64,000 nucleotides of DNA from Xenophilus aerolatus (GTDB taxonomy: Bacteria > Pseudomonadota > Gammaproteobacteria > Burkholderiales > Burkholderiaceae_C). The notes under the pieces are model-generated. The model worked only from the letters and a program-made list of their open reading frames with translations, searched no databases and was not told where the DNA came from. The position numbers and the translations under genes are program-made. This document shows, one piece after another, positions 53,890 to 62,123 of this stretch; position 1 is the stretch's first letter, and every line of letters starts with the position of its first letter. Where the stretch lies: positions 62,001-126,000 of the forward strand of contig JASCNX010000007.1 in the NCBI GenBank assembly GCA_029968055.1, given 5' to 3'.

Positions 53890-54192
53890 TCAGCGCATCG
53901 AGGCCTGGAAGGCGGGCTGGGACGCGGGCAACGGCATCCCCGGCGCCCAGGCCGCCGGCGCCGGTGTGGGCGGACGGAAGGTCTGGACCGCCATCATCCC
54001 CAGGCGCGTGATCTCGAACACGACCGCGGGCGGCTGTTCCTCCTGCCCGCCGAGGCCCTGGCGTGCCGGCGGGATCTGCGCACGCACCTGGCCGGCCGCC
54101 TGCAGGGCGCGCAGCTTGTCGACGTCGACCGGGTCGGTGATGCGCACCGGCAGCGGTGCGCGGGCCAGTGCATGAAGCAGTTCCAGGGGCAT
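53890..54192 (-). CDS. Small hypothetical protein
   Basis: A 100-residue protein beginning MPLELLHALARAPLPV, containing a short winged-helix-like stretch (DVDKLRALQAAGQVRAQIP, then FEITRLGMMAVQ) and a Pro/Ala-rich tail. A strong GAGGAGAAC site lies 7 bases before ATG 54192, which supports expression. No family was recognised. Confidence 0.6.
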   Translation of the reverse strand: MPLELLHALARAPLPVRITDPVDVDKLRALQAAGQVRAQIPPARQGLGGQEEQPPAVVFEITRLGMMAVQTFRPPTPAPAAWAPGMPLPASQPAFQASMR

Positions 54193-54310
54193 GCGTGTTC
54201 TCCTCGCGGGAGCCACGATTCTTCTGCGCTTCATGCGGCGAGGCAAGATAAGCCATAGGTGTTAGCGCTTGCTCCATGCCCCGCGCGCCGCACCTTGCGC
54301 GGCGGTGGCT

Positions 54311-54667
54311 TCAGGCCTGCACCAGGGTCTCGAAGCCGCCCCAGATCATGCGTTTGCTGTCGAAGGGCATGCCCTCGGTGTCCATGCCCGCGATGCGCGG
54401 ATCGGCCATCACCTTGGCATTGACCATGTCGCGGTGCTGGCGCGATTCGTAGGTGATCCATGCGAAGACGACCACCTCGTCGTCCTTGAGCTGCACGCTG
54501 CGCGGGAAGGAGGTCAGCACGCCGACCTGCACATCGTCGGCGATGCACTCGCGATACTCCAGCGCGCCGTGCTCGCGCCACACCTGGCCGGCGGTGGTGG
54601 CCAGCTGGCGGTAGGCCTCGACCTTGTCCTTGGGCACGGGCACCACGAATCCGTCCACATAGCTCAT
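54311..54667 (-). CDS. DUF1428-family protein (YbaA-like)
   Basis: A 118-residue DUF1428 protein. YVDGFVVPVPKDKVEAY, the internal WREHGALEYREC and the C-terminal DSKRMIWGGFE match the family, which has a dimeric alpha/beta-barrel fold with no assigned function. ATG 54667 is the family start. Monocistronic by appearance. Confidence 0.92.
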   Translation of the reverse strand: MSYVDGFVVPVPKDKVEAYRQLATTAGQVWREHGALEYRECIADDVQVGVLTSFPRSVQLKDDEVVVFAWITYESRQHRDMVNAKVMADPRIAGMDTEGMPFDSKRMIWGGFETLVQA

Positions 54668-54782
54668 CGTGCGTCTCCTGGTTCGGGGAATGCAGGCCCT
54701 GCGGGACCTGCGGCCCGCCAGTCTAGGGACTTCGTCGTGCCACGGTGCCGCGCCCCTACGTTCGGCAGGGATGCCGCCGCTT

Positions 54783-55343
54783 TCACGCCCGCTCGTCCGT
54801 CTCGTCGACGATCTTCAGCGGCGAGCTGGGACGCAACTGGAAGCGCAGCACGCTGACGCTGTTTTCCGCCAGCGCCGAGGCGGGCAGCTGGGTGATCTGC
54901 AAGCCGTCCCTGACGTCGATGCCGCCGCGCACCTCGACGTCCACGCCCTCCACCAGCATGCCGGGCACCTTCTTCGCGATCACCTCGGTGTTGACGCGAT
55001 CGATGCCCAGCTTGACCTGCGTGACCAGGTCCTGCACGCCGATCTTTGCCGTCTGCGTCTTCAGCTGCTCCAGCTCGGCCGCGAGTTGCAGGTTGCGCTC
55101 GGCCTGCGTCGCGACCTCCTTGCGCAGGCCGCCGAGTTCGGCGTCGCGGCTCACCACCGTCTGCGTCGCCGTGGCGAGCTGCTTCTGCAGCTCGGTGTTG
55201 GTATCGCCCAGGCGCTGGATCTCGGTGTCGCGCACCGCCACGGCCTGCACGGCCTCGTTGAACTTGCCGCGCACGAAGTCGACGTTGCGGATGCTGGTGT
55301 CGGTGATGGTGCCCGGGTCGAAGGGCACGAAACGGGTGGCCAT
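54783..55343 (-). CDS. Coiled-coil protein of an uncharacterised cluster
   Basis: A 186-residue protein of unknown function. The N-terminal 35 residues carry TDTSIRNVDFVRGKFNE. About residues 35-95 form a long coiled coil (RDTEIQRLGDTNTELQKQL and related heptads). The C-terminal part ends in SVSVLRFQLRPSSPLKIVD, which resembles the last strand of the three paralogues upstream. No signal peptide or membrane helix. It is the last gene of the minus-strand cluster 59010-54783, 16 bases after its neighbour. Confidence 0.75.
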   Translation of the reverse strand: MATRFVPFDPGTITDTSIRNVDFVRGKFNEAVQAVAVRDTEIQRLGDTNTELQKQLATATQTVVSRDAELGGLRKEVATQAERNLQLAAELEQLKTQTAKIGVQDLVTQVKLGIDRVNTEVIAKKVPGMLVEGVDVEVRGGIDVRDGLQITQLPASALAENSVSVLRFQLRPSSPLKIVDETDERA

Positions 55344-55359
55344 GGCGTTGCCTCCTTCG

Positions 55360-55734
55360 CTAGACCGTGCTGGCCGGCGGCGGCACCGGCACGATGCGCA
55401 GCTTGAGCGTGCTGGTGCCTTCGGCGGTGAAGGCGAAGGTGCTGCGGTACTTGGTGTTGAAGGGCGCCACGTACATGCGCGGGGCGGCCTGCGGCGCCTT
55501 CTTCTCGAAGTGCAGCGCCATGCGCATCTCCACCGTGGCTTCGGGGATCTGGTACCAGGTCACCTGGTAGCCCAGCGCCTGCAACTCGGGGTGCTCGGCC
55601 GCGAGCTGCGCCTGCGAGGCCAGCGCCGCGGCATCCAGCTCGCGCTGCGCGGCGGCCACGCCGGCACTGATCTCGCGCACCATGCTCGACAGCGGCGAGA
55701 TCAGCACCTCGTCCATGTTCACGTCGGTGGCCAT
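55360..55734 (-). CDS. Short paralogue of the YQxxE/AEGSS protein family
   Basis: A 124-residue protein of unknown function. It keeps the three signatures of its larger paralogues in compressed form: an N-terminal helix (PLSSMVREISAGVAAAQREL), the strand WYQIPEATVEMRMALHF at 60-76, and AFTAEGTSTLKLRIVPVPPP near the C-terminus. It lies 9 bases after the 55744-56328 gene. No secretion signal. A structural or binding role is inferred from the paralogy. Confidence 0.75.
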   Translation of the reverse strand: MATDVNMDEVLISPLSSMVREISAGVAAAQRELDAAALASQAQLAAEHPELQALGYQVTWYQIPEATVEMRMALHFEKKAPQAAPRMYVAPFNTKYRSTFAFTAEGTSTLKLRIVPVPPPASTV

Positions 55735-55743
55735 GGCATCTCC

Positions 55744-56328
55744 TCAGCGTTCCGTGCGCGTGACGACGGGCGGCGTCACGGTCGCGTTGATGGTGACCAC
55801 GTCCGGCGCCAGGCGCACCGGTGGCGGCACCGGCTTCATCGTCACCCGCAGCAGGCTCGAACCCTCGGCGGTGTGCGTGTAGGTGCTCTGATTGCGGAAG
55901 TTGACGGGCGAGGCGAAGGCGATCACGCCGCGCTTGCCGAAGCCCGGCCGTCCCTCGGTCTGCGTGGCGCTGGCCTGCTTCAGGCTCACCGACATCTTGA
56001 CCTCGATCAGGGCCTCGGTGAACTGGTAGAAGGTGGGCAGCAGGCCGGCCTGAAGCAGCGTGGTCTTGACGGGCGCCACGGGCTGCTGCGTCACGCTCAC
56101 GCCGGGCACCGTGACGTTGCTGCCGGCCACGGCGAGCGTGGTCGGCGCGGGCGCGATGACCTCGGTCACCTGCGGGATGAGGTCGATGGCGTTGGCATCG
56201 CTGGCGAGGAATTTGAGCGTGTCGATCGACGCGCGGTCCAGCGCGAGCTGTCCCTCGGCGACCGCGGCGGCGAGATCGCGCACCATGTCGGCGATGGGGA
56301 CGTCCAGAAGTTCCTGTCCTACGGCCAT
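55744..56328 (-). CDS. YQxxE/AEGSS paralogue, 194 residues
   Basis: Unknown function. The N-terminus GQELLDVPIADMVRDLA is nearly the same as in the 57948-58592 protein. LLPTFYQFTEALIEVKMS (96-113) and HTAEGSSLLRVTMKPVPPP (152-170) are shared blocks. The middle (55-90) is Pro/Val/Thr-rich and differs from its paralogue. A short C-terminal VVTINATVTPPVV repeats the tail of the other protein. GGAGAA precedes ATG 56328. No membrane or export signal. Confidence 0.78.
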   Translation of the reverse strand: MAVGQELLDVPIADMVRDLAAAVAEGQLALDRASIDTLKFLASDANAIDLIPQVTEVIAPAPTTLAVAGSNVTVPGVSVTQQPVAPVKTTLLQAGLLPTFYQFTEALIEVKMSVSLKQASATQTEGRPGFGKRGVIAFASPVNFRNQSTYTHTAEGSSLLRVTMKPVPPPVRLAPDVVTINATVTPPVVTRTER

Positions 56329-56361
56329 GGGGTTCTCCTTCGGAATCGGGGAAGCGTTGCG

Positions 56362-57924
56362 TCAGGTCAAGGCGGGGCCCGCGGCGCTGGCATGCACGGC
56401 GCGCTGCAGCGCATGCACGGCCCGCGTCGGCACGGGCATGCCACGCGAGCGGCCGAACCAGCCCGCCGCGCTGTGTGCGAGCCAGCCGACGTTGCCCTGC
56501 CGGCACAGGGCCATGAGCCGCTCGTGGGCCATCGGCGCCTGCATCAGCGGCTGCCAGCCGTCCAGCAGCAGGGGCTGCCGCAGGATGCCGGCCAGCGCCG
56601 CGGCCGGCGGCGCCTGCGGCCGTGTGGCGTCCCACAGCAGGCCGACGCCCGGCAGCGAGCGCGCCGGCGCCGATGCGGCCACCGCGTCGAGCGGCAGCCA
56701 CACCAGCGCGCGCGGGTGCAGCGACTGCAGCGCCCGCGTGGCGGCCCAGAGCCGGGCCCCCAGCGGCGGGCGGCCCATCAGGCCGAAGAGCACCGCGGAG
56801 CGCTGCAGATGGCGTTGCGCCAGGCGCAGGTGATGGCCGTGCAGCCACAGCCGGGCATCGAAGCGCAGCAGCGTGTAGATGCCATGACCCGCCCATTCGT
56901 CGATGCGCGCGTCGAGCCGCTGCAGCGCCGCCGGCTTGAGCTGCGCGGCCCGCGACAGGCACAGCGCCACGCAGCGCCGGCCGGGCGGCACGTCGGCGAG
57001 CAGCTGGTCGACGCGCGCGACATCGGCCGCATCGTCCGCATCGGCGCCGGTGGCGTCCGGCGACAGGCGCAGGCCCAGCAGTCGCAGCGCCGAGCCGTCC
57101 GCAGCCAGCAGGTGGCCGCCTTCGCTGCGCAGCCAGTCCGGCGTCGACGCGCCGATCGGTGCCCGTGCGCTGGCGACGACTGCCGCACGTGTTGCCGGGC
57201 GCAAGACGCGTATCGGCGCCGTGGCAGCGCGCGGCGGCCGGCTCGCGCCGCGTGGCCCTGCGGGTGGGCGGCTGGACGCCGGCGACAGGGAGGTGCGCGC
57301 CGGGCGACGGGCCCGCGCATCGGCCATGGCGCGCGCGGGAGGCGCGAGACGATGCGCGGCCTGGGCCGACGGCGGACGCGGCCTGGGCGCCCGGAGCGGC
57401 CGCGGCGCAACGGCACGCTCGCGCGCGCTGCGCTCCGGGGCCGGCCGCGCCGTGCCGGACGCGACGGCGCGCTCGCGCGATGGCAAGGGCACGGACCGCC
57501 CGCGTGCCGGCGGCGAAGTGCGTCCCCGCGAGGGTCCGCCGGCCGCGGGCCGCTCCCGCGCAGGGCGCGCAGGGCGCGCAGGTGCGGGCCGCTGCAGCTC
57601 GGGCCGGGGTGGCCGCGCGGTCCGTGTGGCGGCTCGCGCGGCACCCGTTGCGCGACGGGGCGGCAGGGGCAGTCGGGCCGCAACGTCCACACGTGCCGCC
57701 GCAGGCCGTGCACGGCCGCGTGACGGGCTGCGGGCCGCCGCGGTGGCACGCCGCGGCAGCGCACGGGCCGTCGGCGCCGGCCGTGAAGCCGCGCGCCCAC
57801 CGGCGTCCCTGGGAGGCCGCCCCGCGCGCGGCGAGTCGGCGGCACGTGGTGGGACCGAACGTGGACGACGGGCCCGCTCCTGGCGGCGCGCCAGGACCAG
57901 TGCCGGAAACCGTGGTCGCGACAT
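56362..57924 (-). CDS. Arg/Pro/Ala-rich protein with a degenerate GH5-like domain
   Basis: A 520-residue protein. Residues 1-260 are low-complexity and very basic (Arg, Ala, Pro, Ser). About 263-520 follow the order of a GH5 cellulase barrel: an opening strand WLRSEGGHLLAADGSALRLLG, a helix-strand pair GHGIYTLLRFD, and VLFGLMGRPP where active GH5 enzymes have NEP. The acid/base Glu is therefore missing, and no clear nucleophile is seen. It may be a pseudoenzyme that binds sugar or protein. It lies 23 bases after one paralogue gene and 33 before another. The start is uncertain because the N-terminal part lacks conserved anchors. Confidence 0.65.
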   Translation of the reverse strand: MSRPRFPALVLARRQERARRPRSVPPRAADSPRAGRPPRDAGGRAASRPAPTARALPRRATAAARSPSRGRARPAAARVDVAARLPLPPRRATGAARAATRTARPPRPELQRPAPARPARPARERPAAGGPSRGRTSPPARGRSVPLPSRERAVASGTARPAPERSARERAVAPRPLRAPRPRPPSAQAAHRLAPPARAMADARARRPARTSLSPASSRPPAGPRGASRPPRAATAPIRVLRPATRAAVVASARAPIGASTPDWLRSEGGHLLAADGSALRLLGLRLSPDATGADADDAADVARVDQLLADVPPGRRCVALCLSRAAQLKPAALQRLDARIDEWAGHGIYTLLRFDARLWLHGHHLRLAQRHLQRSAVLFGLMGRPPLGARLWAATRALQSLHPRALVWLPLDAVAASAPARSLPGVGLLWDATRPQAPPAAALAGILRQPLLLDGWQPLMQAPMAHERLMALCRQGNVGWLAHSAAGWFGRSRGMPVPTRAVHALQRAVHASAAGPALT

Positions 57925-57947
57925 GGGACGCCTGCCGGCTGCGGCGC

Positions 57948-58592
57948 TCAGGCGCCGAAGGTCACCTTGGGCGGCGTGACCGTCGCATCGACGGTGACGA
58001 TGCGCGGGATGATGCGCGGCGGCGCCGGAACGGGCTTGAGCGTGGTGCGCAGCAGGCTCGAGCCCTCGGCCGAGTAGTCGTAGGTCGACGAGCTCTTGTA
58101 GTTGACGTGCGACGCGAAGGTGGTCGACACGGAGGCCGAGCCACCGAAGCCGAACAGCGAACCGTGCGCCTCGGCCTCGGTGCTGATCTCGAACTCGGCC
58201 CCGGCCTCGAATTCGCGCGAGCTCGAGCTGCGATGGCTGATCGACACCTTCACCTCGATCAGCGACTCGGTGAACTGGTAAAAGGTCGGCAGCAGCCCGG
58301 CCTGCATCAGCGTCATGTCGACGGCCTTGGCGGCCTCGGTGCGCACGGCGATGGTGTCGGTGTCGCCGGCATCGCCGGGCAGGCTGGTGCCGGGCTCCAG
58401 GGCGTCCGAGAGCTTCTTCTTCTCGACGATCTCGTAGATGTCGGGAATGACCTTGACCTTCGCCTTGGCCAGCGCGCGCGCCGTGTCCAGCGACGCCTTG
58501 TCCAGCTTGCGCTGGCCCTGGGCGATGGCATTGGCCATCTTGTAGATCATGTCCGGGAACGGGACGTCCAGAAGCTCCTGACCGATGCTCAT
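57948..58592 (-). CDS. YQxxE/AEGSS paralogue, 214 residues
   Basis: Unknown function. N-terminal GQELLDVPFPDMIYKMANA (4-22) is followed by a predicted helix, then LLPTFYQFTESLIEVKVS (100-117), a Ser/Glu/Gly-rich insert (120-160, FGFGGSASVS), YSAEGSSLLRTTLKPVPAPP (173-192) and a tail VDATVTPPKV. The order matches the 55744-56328 protein, with a longer insert. It lies 4 bases after the 58597 gene. No export signal. Confidence 0.8.
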   Translation of the reverse strand: MSIGQELLDVPFPDMIYKMANAIAQGQRKLDKASLDTARALAKAKVKVIPDIYEIVEKKKLSDALEPGTSLPGDAGDTDTIAVRTEAAKAVDMTLMQAGLLPTFYQFTESLIEVKVSISHRSSSSREFEAGAEFEISTEAEAHGSLFGFGGSASVSTTFASHVNYKSSSTYDYSAEGSSLLRTTLKPVPAPPRIIPRIVTVDATVTPPKVTFGA

Positions 58593-58596
58593 GATT

Positions 58597-59010
58597 TCAC
58601 CTCGCGACGGGTTGGGTGGAAATGCGGATGCCGGAGGCGCCGTCCGGCCGATGCTGCGCGGGCCGGTGCCAGACCAGCGGGCGGTACGCGGGGCCCGGCG
58701 CCGGGACGCCCGCTTCGGGACCACCGCGTGCGGCCAGCTGGGCCGCCACGTTGGCCGCGAACAGGTGGCGCAGCTTCGTGGCGGCTGCACCCTGGGGATC
58801 GAGGCTGAGCGCGCCGCAGGACTCGACGGCCGCATGGCGCAGGAAGAACGGCTGCCACCGGTCGTCGAAGGCCGCGATGAGCGCACCCGAGCCGGTCGCC
58901 ATGAGCACGAAGCCGCCCAGCCGGTGCAGCACGCTCGCGAGCTCTTCGCGGACGGCGTCGTCGTCCTGCGCGCCGGCCTTGAGTGCGATCAGGAAGATCT
59001 GGTGCGACAT
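58597..59010 (-). CDS. Small alpha/beta protein heading the uncharacterised cluster
   Basis: A 137-residue protein. Residues 1-85 (HQIFLIALKAGAQDDDAVREEL, then GGFVLMATGSGALIAAF) have the beta-alpha-beta spacing of a ferredoxin-like fold as in subtilisin propeptides. The C-terminal 40 residues are Pro/Gly-rich. GAGG lies 9-12 bases before ATG 59010; an upstream in-frame ATG at 59040 is less likely. It is the first gene of the cluster, and a 221-base gap upstream probably holds the promoter. Confidence 0.7.
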   Translation of the reverse strand: MSHQIFLIALKAGAQDDDAVREELASVLHRLGGFVLMATGSGALIAAFDDRWQPFFLRHAAVESCGALSLDPQGAAATKLRHLFAANVAAQLAARGGPEAGVPAPGPAYRPLVWHRPAQHRPDGASGIRISTQPVAR

Positions 59011-59231
59011 GCTGCCTGCCTCTTCGATGGGCGCCGGCACGGCGCCCGGCTGCGCGGCCCGGTGGCACGCGGCCCGACGGGATGCGACGAACTCTAGAAG
59101 TGCTTGCTCACGTCGTACATACCTCCTTCGGCCGGTCGGGCACGCGGCCGATGAGCGGGGTGCGGCCTATCGCGTTCGCCACACCCATTCGAAGGGAGCT
59201 CGTCCGGCGCCGCGGGGCCTGCGCCCGCGGC

Positions 59232-59927
59232 TCAGGCGCGGTGCGTCGGCCGGTAGGCGGCCAGCACGCCGGGCAGCTGTGCCATGTCGGTGAACACGCG
59301 CGCCACGCCGATCGCGCGCATCGCATCGGCGCCGCTGTGGCCGAGCCCGCCCGGGCTGTAGCCGAAGACGGTGGCGCCGGCGGCGATGCCGGCGCTGGCG
59401 CCGGTCACCGTGTCCTCGACCACCGCACAGCGCGAGGGATGGACGTCCAGCGCGCGGGCGGCCGCCAGGTAGACGTCCGGGTGCGGCTTGCTGCGCGGCG
59501 TCTCGTGGCCGCTGAAGATCCGGCCCTCGAAGGCGTCGAGCAGGCCGATCTTGGCCAGCTGCAACTCGACCTTGCGCCGGTCGGCGCCCGAGGCACAGGC
59601 GATGCGGCCGTCCAGCTGCGCATGCAGCGCGCGCACCGCCTCGGCGGCGCCGGGGATGGCGGTGAGCTCCCGCTCGAGCGCGTCGTTGCGCCGCGCCCAG
59701 AACATCGAGAGCCAGTCCTGCGTCAGCCTGAAGCCGGTCTTCGCCTCGATCAGCGCCATCTCGTCCTTCACCGCCTTGCCGACGAAGATGCGCATCGTCT
59801 CCTCGACCGTGAGATGCCAGCCCAGCTCGCCCAGCATCTCGGTGAGCACGCGGTTGGTGATGGGTTCGGAGTCGACGAGCACGCCGTCGCAGTCGAAGAG
59901 AACGGCATCGAAGGAAAGCGCGGCCAT
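59232..59927 (-). CDS. HAD-superfamily phosphatase (beta-phosphoglucomutase/Gph-like)
   Basis: A 231-residue HAD subfamily IA protein. Motif I is FDCDGVLVDSEP, motif II CASGADRRKVE, motif III KPHPDVYL and motif IV VVEDTVTGASAG. A helical cap sits between I and II. Substrate could be a sugar phosphate or phosphoglycolate. ATG 59927 starts the family sequence. It lies between the uncharacterised cluster and the DedA-rhodanese gene, all on the minus strand. Confidence 0.9.
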   Translation of the reverse strand: MAALSFDAVLFDCDGVLVDSEPITNRVLTEMLGELGWHLTVEETMRIFVGKAVKDEMALIEAKTGFRLTQDWLSMFWARRNDALERELTAIPGAAEAVRALHAQLDGRIACASGADRRKVELQLAKIGLLDAFEGRIFSGHETPRSKPHPDVYLAAARALDVHPSRCAVVEDTVTGASAGIAAGATVFGYSPGGLGHSGADAMRAIGVARVFTDMAQLPGVLAAYRPTHRA

Positions 59928-60054
59928 CGCGTGAGGGCTCCTTGCAGCACAACGGGATTCGGGCGCCCCGCGCCGCACCGGGCAGGCCGACGCGCGGGGA
60001 CGGGGCATCGTACCGCGCGACCCGTGCCGCGGCGCTGCAAGGCCTTCGGCCGGC

Positions 60055-61038
60055 TCAGGCGGCGCCGGCAGCGCCCAGCGATGCGGGAACGGCCGGCGCC
60101 GGCTCGGCCGCATCGGACCCATCGGCCGAGTCCAGCCAGGCCGACAGGCCGCCGGCCAGCACGCGCACCCGCGGCAGCCCCGCCGCCATCAGCACGCGTG
60201 CCGCGGCCACCGCCGACGCGTCGTCCGGACAATCGCAGAACACGACCAGCTCGCGGCCATCGGCCAGCGGCCCGAGCGCATGCGGAAGCTCGCGAAGCGC
60301 GAAGCCGACCGCACCCGGAATGGCCCGCGGGTCGAGCGCACGCACCTGCTCGCCGCGCACGTCCACCACCGTCGGTGCGCGCCCCTGGGCCAAGGCGCTG
60401 CGCAGCGCGTCGACGCTGATGGTCACGATGTCGTCGGCGCGCCGCGCCAGGCGCCGCTGGCGCAAGCGCCAGACCAGAAAGGCCAGCAGCAAGGCCCCGC
60501 CCACCGCGGTGGCTGCCAGCCCGATGTCGGCCAGCACCGCCAGCACGTCGCGGATCGCGGCGTGGAACACCGCACCCAGCAGGAGGTAGCCCAGCGTCCA
60601 GACCAGGGCGCCGGCCGTCTCGTAGGCAAGGAAGCGGGCATTCGACATGCCCAAGGCGCCGGCCATGGGCGGCGCCACCACCGACACGCCGGGCACGTAC
60701 TTGGCCGCGATCAGCGACAGGCCGCCCCAGCGTCCGAGGATCGATTCGCTGCGCGACACGCAGGTGTCGGCCGACAGCGAGACGCGGCACAGCAGGCGCA
60801 TCACCCGGTAGCCCCAGCGCCGTCCGGCCAGGAACCAGGCGCCGTCGCCCAGCAGGTTGCCCAGCAGCGAGGCGGCAATGACGGCCGCGGCATTCAGCGC
60901 CGTGCCGCCCACCGCCAGCCCGCCCGCCAGCACCAGGAAGGGCACCGCCGGCACCGGCGCGCCCAGCCGTGCGGCCAGCGTCACCAGGAAAACCACGGCG
61001 GGCCCCTGGGTGGCGAGCAGCGAGACGAGATCGTTCAT
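60055..61038 (-). CDS. DedA-family membrane protein fused to a rhodanese domain
   Basis: A 327-residue fusion. Residues 1-190 are a DedA/SNARE-associated membrane domain with FAGRRWGYR-like (FLAGRRWGYRVMR) and KYVPGVSVVAPPMAG motifs. A basic linker RRQRRLARR leads to a cytoplasmic rhodanese domain (205-310) with DVRGEQVRALD and a Cys in VVFCDCPDDAS. DedA proteins are flippase-like transporters for membrane homeostasis. The rhodanese could carry persulfide or act as a sensor. It lies 10 bases upstream of a DUF3047 gene start region on the same strand. Confidence 0.9.
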   Translation of the reverse strand: MNDLVSLLATQGPAVVFLVTLAARLGAPVPAVPFLVLAGGLAVGGTALNAAAVIAASLLGNLLGDGAWFLAGRRWGYRVMRLLCRVSLSADTCVSRSESILGRWGGLSLIAAKYVPGVSVVAPPMAGALGMSNARFLAYETAGALVWTLGYLLLGAVFHAAIRDVLAVLADIGLAATAVGGALLLAFLVWRLRQRRLARRADDIVTISVDALRSALAQGRAPTVVDVRGEQVRALDPRAIPGAVGFALRELPHALGPLADGRELVVFCDCPDDASAVAAARVLMAAGLPRVRVLAGGLSAWLDSADGSDAAEPAPAVPASLGAAGAA

Positions 61039-61048
61039 GGCCGTCCCG

Positions 61049-61882
61049 TCATTCGGCCGTGCCGGTGCCCGTCGGCCGCGCCTCGGCGCGCAGTGCGGTC
61101 GAGCCGACCAGGCTCAGGTCGGAGAAGTAGGCCAGGCCGTGGCCGTGCGTGTTGTCGGCATCGGCCGAGACGACCACCGCCACCACATCGGGCGTGGCGC
61201 CCTGCGCCTCGCCGCCGAAGGCGCGGCGGTAGTCGGCCAGCAGGTTGCGGCGCTCGCCCACCCAGGTGCCGGACCGTGCCGCGGGCCCGGACTCCAGCAC
61301 CGTCATGTGCATGCGGTTGGTGAAGGCGTTGACCAGCATCTGGCCCTTGGCTTCCTTGCCGTCCCACACGTAGCACAGCGCCTCGCTGGGCACGTCCTCG
61401 CCCGAGACGCTGCGCGCCAGCGACAGCCGGGTGCGCTCCATCAGCGGCAGCCGGTCGGTCGGGAAGTCGAAGAACACGCACAGCTTGGCCGCGCCGTCGT
61501 CGCCCGCGCGGGTGTGCAGGTCGGCCCCGTCGACGAACTGGTCGACGCGCCAGCGCCAGCTCAGCACCGTCGACTCGTTCAGCGGCATCTGCACGCGGTG
61601 CGACAGCAGCCCGTAGGAATCGCTGGCCTCGACCTTGAGCACGCGACGCCCTTCCTCGGACACGACCTCGAAGCGCGTGGGCGTCTTGTTCGGCAGCGTG
61701 CTGAAGTGCCAGGGTGCCGGCGGGGCGGTGCCGGCCGCGGCCGAGAACGGTGTGAGCGAATGCGGCTCCTCGGCCCGCGCGTGCGGGGCGGCCAGGCCCA
61801 GCACCAGCAGCGCGCCCGCAAGCAGGCCCGCGCCGCGGCGGGCTGCGGATCGGGCGAAGGTGGAAGCGGTGGCGAGCTGCAT
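61049..61882 (-). CDS. DUF3047 exported protein
   Basis: A 277-residue protein with a signal peptide (cleavage near PHARA). The mature domain holds LSWRWRVDQFVDGADLHTRAGDD, CYVWDGKEAKGQ and YFSDLSLVG, which fit DUF3047, a jelly-roll-like periplasmic family of unknown function. ATG 61882 starts the signal peptide. It is 10 bases upstream of the DedA-rhodanese gene and probably cotranscribed with it. Confidence 0.88.
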   Translation of the reverse strand: MQLATASTFARSAARRGAGLLAGALLVLGLAAPHARAEEPHSLTPFSAAAGTAPPAPWHFSTLPNKTPTRFEVVSEEGRRVLKVEASDSYGLLSHRVQMPLNESTVLSWRWRVDQFVDGADLHTRAGDDGAAKLCVFFDFPTDRLPLMERTRLSLARSVSGEDVPSEALCYVWDGKEAKGQMLVNAFTNRMHMTVLESGPAARSGTWVGERRNLLADYRRAFGGEAQGATPDVVAVVVSADADNTHGHGLAYFSDLSLVGSTALRAEARPTGTGTAE

Positions 61883-62123
61883 GGTCGGGTCCCTGGCGAT
61901 GGAGTTTCTTGGTGTTGTGGCCTCGGCGCGGCCGGAAAGGACCGCGCGCGAGCATGGGAGAAAGTGTGCCGCAGCGCAGTACGCGGATAAATCCCCCAAA
62001 AGGAATCACTTTGTCTCCCTGGTGCGGACAATCCGCCCAGGAAAGCTCTGTTTTTCGTAGCAGCCCACCCGCGCGTGGCGGGCGCCGCAGGCCGATCCGA
62101 CCTGGCAACCCGCAGGGGCTGCG

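Noticed and set aside
59095-59140. AAGGAGGT followed by a very short minus-strand frame (GTG AGC AAG CAC TTC TAG)
   Set aside because: The Shine-Dalgarno match is strong, but the frame has only five codons. It may be a leader peptide or decayed gene; there is not enough to call it.
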